Of a stretch of DNA of 64,000 nucleotides, positions 21,980 to 33,275 are shown piece by piece. Source of the stretch: Mariannaea sp. PMI_226 (lineage: Eukaryota > Ascomycota > Sordariomycetes > Hypocreales > Nectriaceae); NCBI GenBank assembly GCA_024336345.1, contig JANFOG010000017.1, positions 1-64,000 on the forward strand. The letters run 5' to 3'. The notes under the pieces are model-generated. The model was not told the DNA's origin, ran no database searches, and saw nothing but the letters and a program-made list of their open reading frames with translations. Both the position numbers and the translations under genes were made by a program. Each line of letters starts with the position of its first letter. The stretch's first letter is position 1.

Positions 21980-22700
21980 CTAACCGGCTTGCGCATGATT
22001 GGAGAAGATTGATGAACATTTATCTATTGATGCCCTGCGTGTACGAGAGTGATGTGTAATGAGCCGCCCTATTCTTTACGAGTCTGAGCCATGCGCGCCA
22101 GAGTTCAATTAGTAATACTGCAACATATGCCCTCACGGGCTCCAGTCCTTTAATATATTCGTATCTCTATTAACCTTATCTGCACCAAGTTAATGCTTCT
22201 TTTTGCGAAAAAACTTGATCACAAATGCCTTTATCATACTGTATCATACTCATCAGTAATCATTTCGAGATCGCCTCCAAGCCAGGACACGACCGATTAC
22301 ATCACCTCCTGGCGTCTAACCCTGCAATAGTGCACATGAGAAGATGTAACCACAACATATATCCTCCAAACACCACCTCACTCTTTGGGTGAAAATGGAG
22401 TAGCTAAGCGATCGTATACAAATTGTGGAGATCTATGGGGGTTCTCGGCCGGATTCGTCTGGGTATCGAGAAAAGTCTGGATTCGAACTGACATGACCAA
22501 TCTGATGACGGTAGGTTTTGAGTCATTCTTCATGCTCGCATTACCGAATTTTACGTTTCCATATCACTCCATATTAGAAGGAGCAGTGGTTCCGATGTAG
22601 ATAAAGTGCGTCCCTCATCTTTATTTTACATATCTCGAATGTATTTTTTGAGTCTTTTAAAGGTCACTCGAATAAATTTACCGTTTATATATCTATCAAT
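21980..22700. other. Intergenic stretch between divergently transcribed genes
   Basis: Lies between the minus-strand reductase and the plus-strand gene starting at 22701. No exon or repeat recognised; a TATA-like TTATATATC occurs at about 22684. Confidence 0.4.
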
Positions 22701-23433
22701 ATGGACAGTCCCTCCTCCACCACAACCCAGTTTGAGGACTTGTCAAACTCCGACAACAACGAATATCAAGAAGTAAGTAGGCGAAAAATCGACGCGTTAT
22801 CCCTTTGATCAATGGTCGGCCTGACTGCCGTCTATGTTTCTGACACCTCTCAACTAGGTTACAGATGCACTGAGAGGGATGACACTGACAGATAAACCGC
22901 TTGCCCCAAGCATCTTGTTCGACATGCTCGGTGGAAGAACAATGTATGAATTTGCGAAACTTGATGGGGAAGTTCGGCAGCAAGTTTTTTCCCAGCATCT
23001 GAAGACGGATGACGTGGTTGAGATGTATAAGTTCATGGACTTATCCAAACTCGATGCTACTCATTCGTTCCTAGTTCTTCGGGGGCAATTTGGAAACACT
23101 GAAGTCGGGAAGCAATTGGCTGAAGAAGCTAGGAAGGTCTTTTATGAACAAAACCAATTTCTCGTTTGGCTGCCCGATTTAGAGGACTTCCTAGACGACA
23201 TACTGGAAGGAGACGATGCTGATTTTGTCGCAAAGAGCGTGCGCAGGATCACAATTCTAATTGACCGCCACCAATGCTGTTGCGAGAATCTGATGGACCC
23301 ATTCCAACGAACAGCTAGTTTGATCTGTCACGGAAATTTGCTCAGTATCACCTACAAATGGCGAAATTGTTGGGAGCCGTATGAGGGAGAAAGTGAAGAT
23401 GAGGACGGAGACTGTGCAGATGTCGCACACTGA
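22701..23433 (+). CDS. Hypothetical acidic protein, two exons
   Basis: Model join(22701..22772,22858..23433), 215 aa, one phase-0 intron of 85 bp with donor GTAAGT, a CTGAC-type branch region and acceptor CAACTAG. The N terminus is Ser/Thr/Asp-rich (MDSPSSTTTQFEDLS). The middle has helical segments RTMYEFAKLDGEVRQQVF and EVGKQLAEEARKVFYEQ, with a cysteine cluster HQCCCENL at about 170. The C terminus is highly acidic (EGESEDEDGD). No enzyme or DNA-binding motif is recognised. Good codon-frame continuity across the splice supports a real gene. Confidence 0.65.
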
Positions 23434-24689
23434 GAAAGGGATCCCTCAGATCTTAAGGTAGCTGACTTATGTAGATAATATCGCAATTAATAAGGAGCCT
23501 TTATGAGAAAGTAACTTGCTCATGTCGGGGTGGGATATTGTGTCCCACTCCACTTTTCTATCTTCAGTGATTCCACCTTTCTAGCCATCCTCTCGCCAAC
23601 ATATGCATATATTAGCCTCCCATTGGAAGAGTAACTCTCGTTCCTTGGGTTTTTTTTTTCCTATGGTTTTATAATGCGACTGCTAATCTACGTTACTGAC
23701 TTTAGCATAAACTGCTTCCTGCCGCCTTTTAAGCATCTTACTGTGAGCAGAGTGGTGACTTTAGAGTACGATTGTTAATTTGTTCCTTTACAAGAAACCG
23801 AACCGTTCTCAGCTGCTAACTGGATAAAACTACTTTAAAGAAGTTGTACGTTTATGAAGCTGTCAAATGCTAATTTACAATTACAGTGCAAGCGAAGACA
23901 TTCAGGCCGTTGAAATATGATACTTGAGATAACTGCAGTGCTTAGACACAAGCAGATTGCCAATCGAGGTCAGATTTCAACAAGGGTGAGCTTCACGCAG
24001 GTAACAGGGAATAAGTAATCCAATCAAAAAATGGGTTGACCCAGCCGGGTTCTACTAGTTAGTACGGGGTGTTAATGAGGAAATCTGCAGTTTAGTGTAG
24101 TGCACTTAACAGTGCACTCAGACCTTTTACCACTGACTGTATTTATTAAATATCATAACGGCCTGAGCTGTGAGGGTATGCACTCACAAGGAGCTAGACT
24201 ACTACACCAAAGAAGGAGTGTATACCTCCCTATACCCGACTATTAGTCGGTTTATATCCTGTCACAACAAAACTCTACGTATAAAACAGGTCATGAAGTT
24301 GCAGCAGTGTTAGCATAATGTATCACACGCTGGAGTAAGCACGGACGCATTGGGCCTCCTGCCCCTTAGATAACGACCCGTTTTCAAGCCGACAACTAGT
24401 TGAGCCTAGATTGCATCAAGCTATACAGAGGAGCCAGAGATACGTCCAGAAGAGAAATCGAGACTTATTGAAGTTTGCTTTTGGGCTCCGATCAAGCGGG
24501 CGAAAGCATCACTCCGCAAATTGACGAGACATTTTACATACTGTAGTACAGTAAATACAAATCGAAGTACTTTCAGGTTTATCCTACTGCAGCTTAGGAT
24601 AGGGTATTGTATTGTATTATTGTAAGATATTCCCGAAGCTTCTTAAAGCATAGTAACTAGCTGCACATGTGCTTAACAATTGTTGGGCC
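23434..24689. other. Gene-free stretch
   Basis: AT-rich; no exon found by eye. It contains small inverted words such as GTGCACTTAACAGTGCAC (about 24100) and a TACTGTAGTACAGTA palindrome (about 24540). Confidence 0.4.
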
Positions 24690-24845
24690 CGTAACCCGGA
24701 AATAACGATCCCGGTCTAAGTAAGATAGTGTGAGGCAGAAATCACGGCAGATAACTGATGCTAGAGGCATCAATATGAAGGTATTCAATTGAACAAATGG
24801 TCCATATGTCTGTTATGTTGATTGTATCTGTGATGTTGTTGTTGT
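24690..24845 (+). repeat. Repeat family R5, copy 1
   Basis: Shares GAGGCATCAATATGAAGGTA and TGGTCCATATGTCTGTTATG with the copy at 30425-30600, with matching order. Could be an LTR fragment; termini not found. Confidence 0.6.
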
Positions 24846-25238
24846 TGATTGATCCTACCCGGGTTTGGCCAGCGTGATCAGCGCATTAGCTATGCCCGGG
24901 TAGAGAGGTCGTTGCCAACAGCCACAGGACCAGCCCCCACCATATTTCACCCTAACCAGCCATCTACCCCTCCAAGGGTATAAGGAAGAAAATAGCGCCC
25001 CAATGAGTTCTTCGAAGAATGTCCTGATCCTTTCCTCCAAATACCCTCCTACCCTCGCCTGCCTCTGATGTACGCCTGTACCGTATGTTTGATCTCTAAG
25101 TAGCGCCGCTGATGAGGCAGGGCCTCCTTTTGCCGCGCCAGTGGGAAATCTCGACCCGGCATTGTCCTGCGATTTTACCCGTCTCCAACGAGTCATATGA
25201 GACCCTCGCAGTGCTGTGTCTGACATTAGTAAACATAT

Positions 25239-26310
25239 CAAAGGCTGCTCAGGGCCACTTGGCTCATGACAGAGTTCGTATCAAGGCTGCGCAAGGCTTC
25301 TTGCAACATCGCAGGCGGCAACGGGGTGGCTCATGACAGAGTCATCATCAAGGCTGCGCAAGGCTACTTACAACTTCGCAGGCGGCAACAGGGTGGCTCA
25401 TGACAGAGTCATCATCATGGCTGCGCAAGGCTACTTACAACTTCGCAGGCGGCAACAGGGTGGCTCATGACAGAGTCATAATCATGGCTGCGCAAGGCCA
25501 CGTTGCGATAAACGCAAGCAGCAACAGGGTGGCTCATGACAGAGTTCATCATCAAGGCTGCGCAAGGCCAAACCCTACGAAGTTGTAAGCGCAACAGGGT
25601 GGCTCATGACAGAGTTCATCATCAAGGCTGCGCAAGGCCAAACCCTGCGAAGTTATAAGCGCAACAGGGTGGCTCATGACAGAGTTCATCATCAAGGCTT
25701 GCACAAGGCCATCTGAGACATTGTAAGCGCAACAGGGTGGCTCAGGACAGAATCATATCAAAGGTTGCTCAGAGCCACTTGGCTCATGACAGAGTTCGTA
25801 TCAAGGCTGCGCAAGGCTACTTACAACATCGCAGGCGGCAACGGGGTGGCTCATGACAGAGTCATCATCAAGGCTGCGCAAGGCTACTTACAACTTCGCA
25901 GGCGGCAACAGGGTGGCTCATGACAGAGTCATCATCATGGCTGCGCAAGGCTACTTACAACTTCGCAGGCGGCAACAGGGTGGCTCACGACAGAGTCATA
26001 ATCATGGCTGCGCAAGGCCACGTTGCGATAAACGCAAGCAGCAACAGGGTGGCTCATGACAGAGTTCATCATCAAGGCTGCGCAAGGCCAAACCCTACGA
26101 AGTTGTAAGCGCAACAGGGTGGCTCATGACAGAGTTCATCATCAAGGCTGCGCAAGGCCAAACCCTGCGAAGTTATAAGCGCAACAGGGTGGCTCATGAC
26201 AGAGTTCATCATCAAGGCTTGCACAAGGCCATCTGAAACATTGTAAGCGCAACAGGGTGGCTCAGGACAGAATCATATCAAAGGCTGAGCGAGCAAGGCA
26301 ACGTCAGGGC
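25239..26310 (+). repeat. 67-70 bp minisatellite in two 520-bp higher-order copies
   Basis: Units begin GGCTCATGACAGAGT and carry CAAGGCTGCGCAAGGC. In the first block they start at about 25261, 25328, 25395, 25462, 25531, 25601 and 25671, followed by a short 42-bp unit at 25739. The whole block then repeats from 25781 with a constant 520-bp offset and very few differences, ending near 26310. The open frames inside are repeat translations, not genes. Confidence 0.95.
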
Positions 26311-26934
26311 AGCTCAGAAAGCATGAGAAGGCATTGACACATATGCCGGGTGACACGCCTTATATACCTCAATTGTCCCCATACTTGAGCCCCACTGAAA
26401 CTTGGAGAAGGGGAGGAAATCCATACCGAAACGGCCAGAAAGCGTGCCGCCCACAATGGTTGAAGGTCACATGCTTTCTGCACCGACCAACATCCCCGTA
26501 TGGTACGCTATGACAAGTAGGTGAGCACGAAACTGGACTTGAGCAAGGCCGTGAACAGCTTGTGGGGCAATTTTGCGAAACCTCCACGACGTCATAATAC
26601 GCTTAGTCCGATAGCGACCATGGCATGATGGCTCAGTCTCTCCTACAAAATCAGATGAATGTTATCATTGAGAGCAGTTTATTGACTGAGATACCGACTT
26701 CAGTACAATATTGTCCTTCTTGAGAAGTCTGGTCCAAACGAACGCCATTTTCGGAGGGCCCTTAGTTTCGGTCCCTTCTGTGCCGTATCACGTTCAGAAT
26801 CGTCTTCCTGTCTGGCACTTTCCGTCTTTTGAAGCTCAGCGACGGGCTGAAAATGCATTGTTGAGACATCTATACATAGACCATCAGGTGAGCCAATAGT
26901 GGCCGAAGTATATGGATAGAAGTGTGAGCGGAGT
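26311..26934. other. Intergenic stretch
   Basis: No supported gene. A cysteine-rich minus-strand frame (26369-26587) and a plus-strand frame (26711-26899, no ATG start) lack family signatures. Confidence 0.35.
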
Positions 26935-27050
26935 TGTCACGAGGCGCCTAACCAAGGAGCTCACTTAGTAGTATTGATGGGGAACCTTACTGTAGAGAAC
27001 GGTATCTACATAGCCAATTTTCTAGTTTTTTTTTTTTTTTTTTTCCTAAG
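26935..27050 (+). repeat. Repeat family R4, copy 1
   Basis: AGGCGCCTAACCA, AGTATTGATGGGGAACCTTA and GTATCTACATAGCC match, in order, the copy at 28862-28975. A long T-run (about 27026-27045) follows. Confidence 0.6.
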
Positions 27051-27329
27051 CAACTGGCTTTGCGCTTTGGACCGGCCTCGCATATCGCCTATGTGAAGGA
27101 CCAAAAATGGCGACGAGAATAAGCTCTGTAAGGTGTATGTGGCGTGGTACTGTGTAATTTACTGGGAGCCAGATGTGGACTGCAGGAAGTGGATGGGTAG
27201 ATCTGCCTGCACTGACAGGGATTGGTGCGCGTGTGCGATAGATACATTTATGCTGTACAGAGCCACAATTGGTCTCGAAGTATTGTTGACAACCAAAAGG
27301 CGGCTTATGAAAGCTTGAGAATAATAACT

Positions 27330-27470
27330 ACAGTCTCAGCGTCAGAATTGTAGTATGAACACAAACATTAGAAACCTCGTCTAATTCGGGGTGGAAATAC
27401 ATAGTAGTTTGTCTAGTTTTGATCAAATAACTCAAACTGGGACATTGACGCTGAGCATGTACTCGACTGC
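27330..27470 (+). repeat. Repeat family R2 (MITE-like), full-length copy
   Basis: Begins with CTCAGCGTCAGAATTG and ends with ATTGACGCTGAGCATGTACT. The termini are inverted (core CTCAGCGTCA / TGACGCTGAG) around an AT-rich interior of about 110 bp. Confidence 0.75.
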
Positions 27471-28149
27471 AGCGCATCACAGCAATTCGCATGTGGACAA
27501 GGGACAGAGACATTCGAGCATTTTCTCTTCCGATGTAGAAAATGGACAACACACCAAGCCGAATTTTGCAGTGCACCCGAGACATAAACAGGACATATGT
27601 CGTTCTTCCTGGGAGGCAAACACCGCCAGATGATGCAAAATGGGCGCCAAAATATGGACGCAGTTCGCAGGTAATCACAGGTTGCTTCAACAGCACATAA
27701 CATTGCAACCCGCTTGCAAAACCCCCACCTTACTGCGCTGTGTACCGCTATAATTAGACTGTTTTACCACTAAGCAGCGACTATATCCACCTTTTTGTAA
27801 GCAGAACCAGCAAGCCGGCTCTATAGTCGGCCCGAGGAAATAGGGGCGATTTCCATGAGGACATTCTGGGCTAGCTGGAAATCGATATTCACATTGGAGT
27901 AGAATTTACGGTCCACACTCTTTGTAACCTACCCTACACCCATCAAACGCTTCGTGCGATGGACAGCAGCCACCACTTCAGCCACCGTAGATTGGACACT
28001 GGACATTTGAAGAATAGCCTTTAGGTTCGCTTGCTGGTAATACAAACCCTATGAGATTCTGCGAAGAACCAAAAAAAGGGAAAGGCAAAGGCAGAGATTG
28101 GACCCCGTGAGGGCTTTTTTTGAGCTCAGGGCAAAATTTGGTAAACGGA
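27471..28149. other. Intergenic stretch
   Basis: No supported gene. Overlapping frames on both strands lack recognisable motifs. Confidence 0.3.
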
Positions 28150-28345
28150 TATGTACAATGGCGAGTATGTACGTGTATTCGGTCCATTGATCCAATTGAG
28201 CACTGCAGCTGTCCAATACGAAACAAGTTTTTGCACGGGCCACCTGAGGCAAAATGTGACGAATGTGACCATGAGAGTGAGGAGCATAACAAAGCCAGAA
28301 ACGGCCTTGGCAATGCCACAAATGCACCATCGAACCGGGTGCCCC
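28150..28345 (-). repeat. Repeat family R1-related segment
   Basis: Contains GTGTATTCGGTCCATTGATC (R1 end), then CACGGGCCACCTGAGGC and AACAAAGCCAGAAACGGCC. The last two also lie between the inverted R1 copies at 35345-35460, so they may be part of a longer parent element. Confidence 0.6.
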
Positions 28346-28861
28346 CTTCCCAGATGATAGTCAACTTTCTGACTATTTCCCATAAAGCCACAATGGGCAG
28401 AAATGTTGTTACCAGTGTAAGAGCATGTTGGACCATGCTTTTAATTAGCGCCTTGGTAAAGCTATGGCTCCATGGAGGCCAACGATCAGGTCCGTCGTCG
28501 ACGGCATAGCTGGTGGATGAGGTTGGTAATGGTATATTTCTTGTCTTTGTTTTAGCTCTGTGTCTTGAGGTGAAAGTTGATACAGAGTGTGCTCACATCA
28601 GCTTTTGGCGCAATTGTTTTTCCGTACTAAGGATAGCCCTGATGGCTGTGAGCCGATTAACCATCTATACTTTGTTCCTTTTGCCATTATCGCCTTATAT
28701 CTCCGCTGTGTAGTGTCCATTATTTTATTTAGTAACATTTGACTCCAACTGTGCTATAGCCCACTCGCTATGAAATCCTGCAATCGCAACCCGACTCTAA
28801 TATACTAATCAATCATCGGGAATCAATTATTATAGGGTAGCGGCTCGCATCTGTAAGCATT

Positions 28862-28975
28862 GGTGTCACTAGGCGCCTGACACATAGAGATATAGTGATA
28901 GTATTGATAGGGAACATTAGAGTATCTGTACAGCTAATTTACTAGTTATTATTCCCAAGCGTTCCCCAAGCCTCC
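28862..28975 (+). repeat. Repeat family R4, copy 2
   Basis: Matches the copy at 26935-27050 (AGGCGCCTGACACA, AGTATTGATAGGGAACATTA, then CTAATTTACTAGTT). Confidence 0.6.
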
Positions 28976-29859
28976 TTCCCGTTGAACGGGCAACGGGCTT
29001 TTCCTCTAGGGTAGGGTCCGCCCGACACATGTGCGTTCAACAGCATCTAGTGCATGGATCTCGCAATCTTATCTCTAAGCTCCACAGTCCCGGCACTATA
29101 CCCTTTTGAATTAATCGTGAGCCAAGACTTCGGTGGGTCAGGTCTGGTCCCAGTTGTATGAAGTGAAAGGTGTTGAAGCAAAGGAAGCTACTGTGGAAAG
29201 CGATGCCACTCTCCCGTTGTCGATACGTTGACGTTTGGGTGGGCTAGCAAGGTGTCATATTCCTGCTGTCGCATTGCCAGCCGATGCAAAAGGGAATGCG
29301 CACTCCACAAGTGCGGTCGCTAATAAATAATGTCTTATAGGCTGAATTTGACGCTAGAGCTACTTCGTTTCCCGGAAGAAGTCTCCGCGGAAGGCGATAT
29401 TTTAGGCTGTAGGTCTCCGGTGAGTGGTGTGGATGGGTTTGTAAATTGACAAGTGCATCGACACTTCGACGTATGAAATCCACCAGGAATGTTGAGGATG
29501 TCCCGAAACATCTATGTACAGATTAACCCCGATCTTGGATGGAATGAGGGCGGTGAGGCTTATCGATACGAACCTGTTCTTTATCCGTCGATCGCGTAAC
29601 GACCTCAACGATTTGAGATTGTAACTGTTCAATGTCAGAGGTCATATTGTTTTGCGAGAGGAAATGTATTTAGGAATTCTAAACAGCACAACGAAGCGGG
29701 TATTTGTACCCATCCCAGCTTCTACTACTTTGAAAACAGTATAATTTGATTTGGCCACTCAGGTCGCTGATTCGGACATTATTGTGGGGAACCACTCATC
29801 ATACAATACAAAATACAATTTATGACGCCCGGCGGCAGTACGGCCGAAAGGGCACTCTC
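28976..29859. other. Intergenic stretch
   Basis: No supported gene, RNA or repeat was recognised. Minus-strand frames at 29244-29632 show no motif. Confidence 0.3.
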
Positions 29860-29975
29860 TCAAATTGTGTCCTCATGCGCCATAAATTGCCCAAATTGTG
29901 TCTGCATTTCCTCAAGCCCAGACTGTGTCTTGCCTCGCAAAATCCAAGTTTTGTCATCTTCTTCTGAGGCCCTTG
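29860..29975 (+). repeat. Repeat family R7, copy 2
   Basis: CTCAAATTGTGTCCTCATGC, CCCAAATTGTGTCTGC and CTCAAGCCCAGACTGTG resemble the tandem block after the LINE remnant at 19190-19320. Confidence 0.55.
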
Positions 29976-30218
29976 GCTGAATCTGCTCTTCGATTGCCTA
30001 TTCAGTCTGTCTCTGTCTGATCCCCGAGGTTTACTTGTGCTATTAGCAAACTAGCATATGTGTCAATCATTGTCTTCCTGATTGGTTTCGTCGAGGCGAC
30101 CGGTGGCCAAAGCAAACCGGATCGTCGCTCGAACGGCTTTCAAGTTTGGAGTCCATTTTGCATAGTCGAATGGTGACTTCTCCCCAAAATAGAAGGAGAA
30201 ATTACCTCTCTGGGTATT

Positions 30219-30395
30219 TTTGAACAGAAGGCATATGCTGGGGCGTCACGTGCGGAGCAGGGATCTTAAGATTGCGCATAGAACCAGTACCGGTAGACCC
30301 TTCAGGGGCAGAAACTGAACGAAGAACAACAACAAGATGAAGATACTGAATTGGATCAATGGACCAAATACACGTAATGTCTGACAATACTATAT
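30219..30395 (+). repeat. Repeat family R1, copy B
   Basis: GAACAGAAGGCATATGCTGG, CGTCACGTGCGGAGCAGG, GGGGCAGAAACTGAACGA and ATACACGTAATGTCTGACA in the same order as copy A. Confidence 0.8.
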
Positions 30396-30424
30396 TTGTC
30401 TGCTACTGAAATTATTTCACGCTG

Positions 30425-30600
30425 TAGGACTTGCAGCCCGGAAACATAGGTCGGGGGTTACACAACCGGGGAGGGCCGAAAACAGCGAGATGGACGATGC
30501 TTGAGGCATCAAAATGAACGTATTCAAATTGGTCAGATGGTCCATATATCTGTTATGCTGAGATGTCTGTGGTGTTGTTGCGGCGAAGGCGTTTTCCTGT
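30425..30600 (+). repeat. Repeat family R5, copy 2
   Basis: GAGGCATCAAAATGAACGTA and TGGTCCATATATCTGTTATG match the copy at 24690-24845. Confidence 0.6.
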
Positions 30601-30689
30601 ATTTTATGCCAGTTCAAAGACGTCGCATGACACCAGCCACAATGCTCTATCTGACACATGCAAACTGTGTCGTAACCAACTTTGACAAG

Positions 30690-31223
30690 CTAGTATTGCC
30701 AGCCTTTGGTGCTACCACCAGGACAACCAGGTGTCCCATAGACGCCACCAACAATCCAAAGAATAGTGTCGATCAAAGACCAAAGCCCTAGTCCTCCAAC
30801 GGTAAGAAGTTTAAATATAGCCAAGGGCCAGTGTCCGGCGTAAAATTGGTCCGCGCCCAAAAGACCGAAAAATAAGGATAAGATCATAGCCGTACGCTCC
30901 TGTTCGTAGCACTTCGCGGTCATGGGCCGCTCATTGAAGCCTCCCCAGGCTTTTCTTTCCGGATCTTGAGACTTATCGTGATCTTCAAGGTCATCTAGTT
31001 GAACTTTGGTTAGCTCCAGGAGTCTCCATTGCGGTGAGAAAACATAGTTTCACTCAGACGAACAAACAGAAGCAAGCACTGATGCCAAGCCTAACAGGAA
31101 GACTATAGTGTAACCGAGTAGGAGTGGCATCCAGTTGTTTCTCGCCCGCACCAGTCCTTTACCTATGACATTGCCGGCAGCAATGGCAGCAGAAAAGGCA
31201 AAAGTATCTCCGCTGGATTCCAT
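30690..31223 (-). pseudogene. TM2-domain membrane protein gene with an in-frame TGA
   Basis: The C-terminal part encodes a TM2 domain: MILSLFFGLLGADQFYAGH, a second helix FKLLTVGGLGLWSLIDTILW and GGVYGTPG, matching the two-helix G-x-x-G-x-D-x-F-Y-x-G pattern. Upstream in the same frame lies clean coding sequence (WRLLELTKVQLDDLEDHD) and, before a TGA at 31050-31052, VRARNNWMPLLLGYTIVF and MESSGDTFAFSAAIAAGN with the ATG at 31223. The frame stays open further upstream to about 31330. The TGA is one change from CGA, and no intron of normal size with consensus sites removes it cleanly. Either the gene is dead, or a cryptic splice exists. TM2 proteins are small membrane proteins of largely unknown role. 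Confidence 0.6.
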
Positions 31224-32204
31224 CGGGACCGTTAGGCTTTGCCTGAATAAACAAATATAGTAAAATATAAGTTTACAGGCGTCTGGATCGGATGATATGC
31301 TGAGGAAAATGGTATTAGGTCGGTCGAGTTGTCATCTAACCAGGTTGGGAAAGTATTGGTTTGGCGAGCAGCCAGCAAGTCGAGGTGCATCCTACAGTAC
31401 TTAATAAGACGATCATTGTTGACCTGAGATATCAAATATTTCCGATAAAAGGTTGGCCGAAAGAGCTTAGAGTCTCGAGAGGGCGCTACAGGTGTGCAGA
31501 CAATTTGAACTCGACCATGATCGGCCAGTTACGAGGCATCCATATATTGGTTTGCCAGCTCCATGCGTGACGTCAGCCATTATGTGCGACAACATGGTCT
31601 GTCCGAAAAGCTTTTACTACTGCGGTATGAATCGTCGTACTCGACAACTGCGACAAATTTGCTGACAATTTCATACTACTATTGTACCATACACACTGAT
31701 CCCAACGGCTTCACCTATATAAGGATCCAGTTATCATTGTAGACAGTCTAGCTATAGTACCGTACTGCACCAGCTTTTAACAGGACACAATTTGAGAAAT
31801 ATATGTATGAACCAGCAATTAGTGCCTTTTCGGCCCTAGTGCCTCCGGGTGTAATAAACTGTATTGTACAATGTTGTATCGTATTGTACCAGCTTTTGAT
31901 ACAATCCAGTATAGTTACCACGGACTCAACGGACGTAGTACAGTAACTTCTGTTTCTCTCCTACAACATCATACCTAATGGTTGGTAACGGCCCAACACT
32001 CTCCACTAGGAAAACTTTAGAACGACCTGGTTTATTCCTTGCAATTGTCAAACGATTACAATTGGTACAGTCGCTGATAATGGCCTATATCCTTAGTATG
32101 ACTTCAAGAGGACTCTGCGTAAGAAATGGGGCTCATATATAATCTCTACTAATCCCTCCTCTCATTCACACCTCTATGCTGACTTAGACCGCTGCCTGAC
32201 ATAC
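31224..32204. other. Intergenic stretch
   Basis: The first 100 bases may still belong to the TM2-gene reading frame. The rest (TACAGTA words near 31760, 31860 and 31940) carries no recognised exon and includes the promoter of the plus-strand gene at 32205. Confidence 0.35.
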
Positions 32205-32936
32205 ATGGAATCCCTCCCAACTGAACTAAGACATGCCGTAACTTCATGGCTGAACCCCTTTGAAAAGTTAACCTATCTGAGAACTCACAAAGGTGCACTA
32301 GCAGATACAAGCAATTGCCAACGTGAACATTTGGGCATATGGATGCGTGTATTCAATAACGACAAATGGATCCGTGAAGTTCAATCCAACGGTCTACAGC
32401 CAGTACTTCTGGGTTGTGGCACAAGATATATGGCTTTAGTCCTCGCTAGTGACTCCGTCATTGATATCACGAAAGGGACGTGTTTTAATATGCTTTTGCC
32501 ATCCTTGCGTTCGCAGAAACTGTCCAAGGCGACCTTGGAAGTAGAATTTCCACACTTCAGGCTGAACATCGTAAATATCATGGAACCAGGGCTTGCTATT
32601 GACGTCCCGGACCCGACTTATTGCCTCCAGCAAGCTTCGAAGGTCAATGCTGTTTATTATGCAGACCCATGGTCCAGGAAATATGACCTAGATCCTCATC
32701 TGGTTACCTCCCAGCTCGCTGTGGTGGAGCTACCTGGCTTTAGCGGGCAAAACGTTTGGGTGTTTATTAAACGTAGAGACACAGAGTCAACTGCAAGAGA
32801 GCGGGGCATGTTGCGTGCTCTGCCGGACAAGGCTAAGGAGGTTACCACAACGCGTAAATCCTTGCGTTCTTTGAGGGAAGTACCGAGCAGATCAGCTCAT
32901 TCCAAAGGGGACACAGTGGATGTTTGGGAACCATAG
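32205..32936 (+). CDS. Hypothetical protein, possible degenerate F-box N terminus
   Basis: Intact single exon of 243 aa. The N terminus SLPTELRHAVTSWLNPFEK resembles the start of fungal F-box-like domains (LPxEL...I..xL), but the rest of an F-box is not clear. The middle has beta-rich segments (YMALVLASDSVIDITKG, ATLEVEFPHFRLNIVNI, SQLAVVELPGFSGQNVWVF), and the C terminus is basic and Ser/Thr-rich (TTTRKSLRSLREVPSR). No catalytic motif. Orphan-like; function unknown. Confidence 0.6.
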   Translation: MESLPTELRHAVTSWLNPFEKLTYLRTHKGALADTSNCQREHLGIWMRVFNNDKWIREVQSNGLQPVLLGCGTRYMALVLASDSVIDITKGTCFNMLLPSLRSQKLSKATLEVEFPHFRLNIVNIMEPGLAIDVPDPTYCLQQASKVNAVYYADPWSRKYDLDPHLVTSQLAVVELPGFSGQNVWVFIKRRDTESTARERGMLRALPDKAKEVTTTRKSLRSLREVPSRSAHSKGDTVDVWEP

Positions 32937-33275
32937 AAGTTATCTGACTCGGAACATTCGGTGAGGTTAGGTAATGTCTTTGGTGCCAAGCCACAAAGGG
33001 GCCTCTATAGAAGGCGCACTAGAGCTTTAGTGGCGAGACATAGATGGTATTTCTTGATGGGTAGGCGTGCTAGCTATGGTAATTAATCATGTACTTGATT
33101 ATAATAATACTATTAGGTAATAGAATCTCGAAACTAATGTAGTAGAAGCAAGAATATAGCACAATAATAAACGAATAATTTATACTACGCTACATCTATT
33201 TGCTTCATATCGATCTAACTGTCGCAGCAATCCAGAATCTGCCCTTTCTGGCGTTAATAGCTAAACACCAGAGTT
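32937..33275. other. Intergenic stretch
   Basis: AT-rich 3' flanks of two convergent genes. Nothing else recognised. Confidence 0.4.

Noticed and set aside
22390..22500. tRNA-like B-box word (AGTTCGAATCC) on the minus strand
   Set aside because: The T-arm does not pair and no A box or acceptor stem fits.
25239..26310. CRISPR-like regular repeats
   Set aside because: Units are 67-70 bp with no unique spacers of constant length, there are no cas genes, and the genome is eukaryotic.
27978..28436. 152-aa minus-strand ORF
   Set aside because: It runs through repeat R1-related sequence, competes with several equally long frames on both strands, and has no motif.
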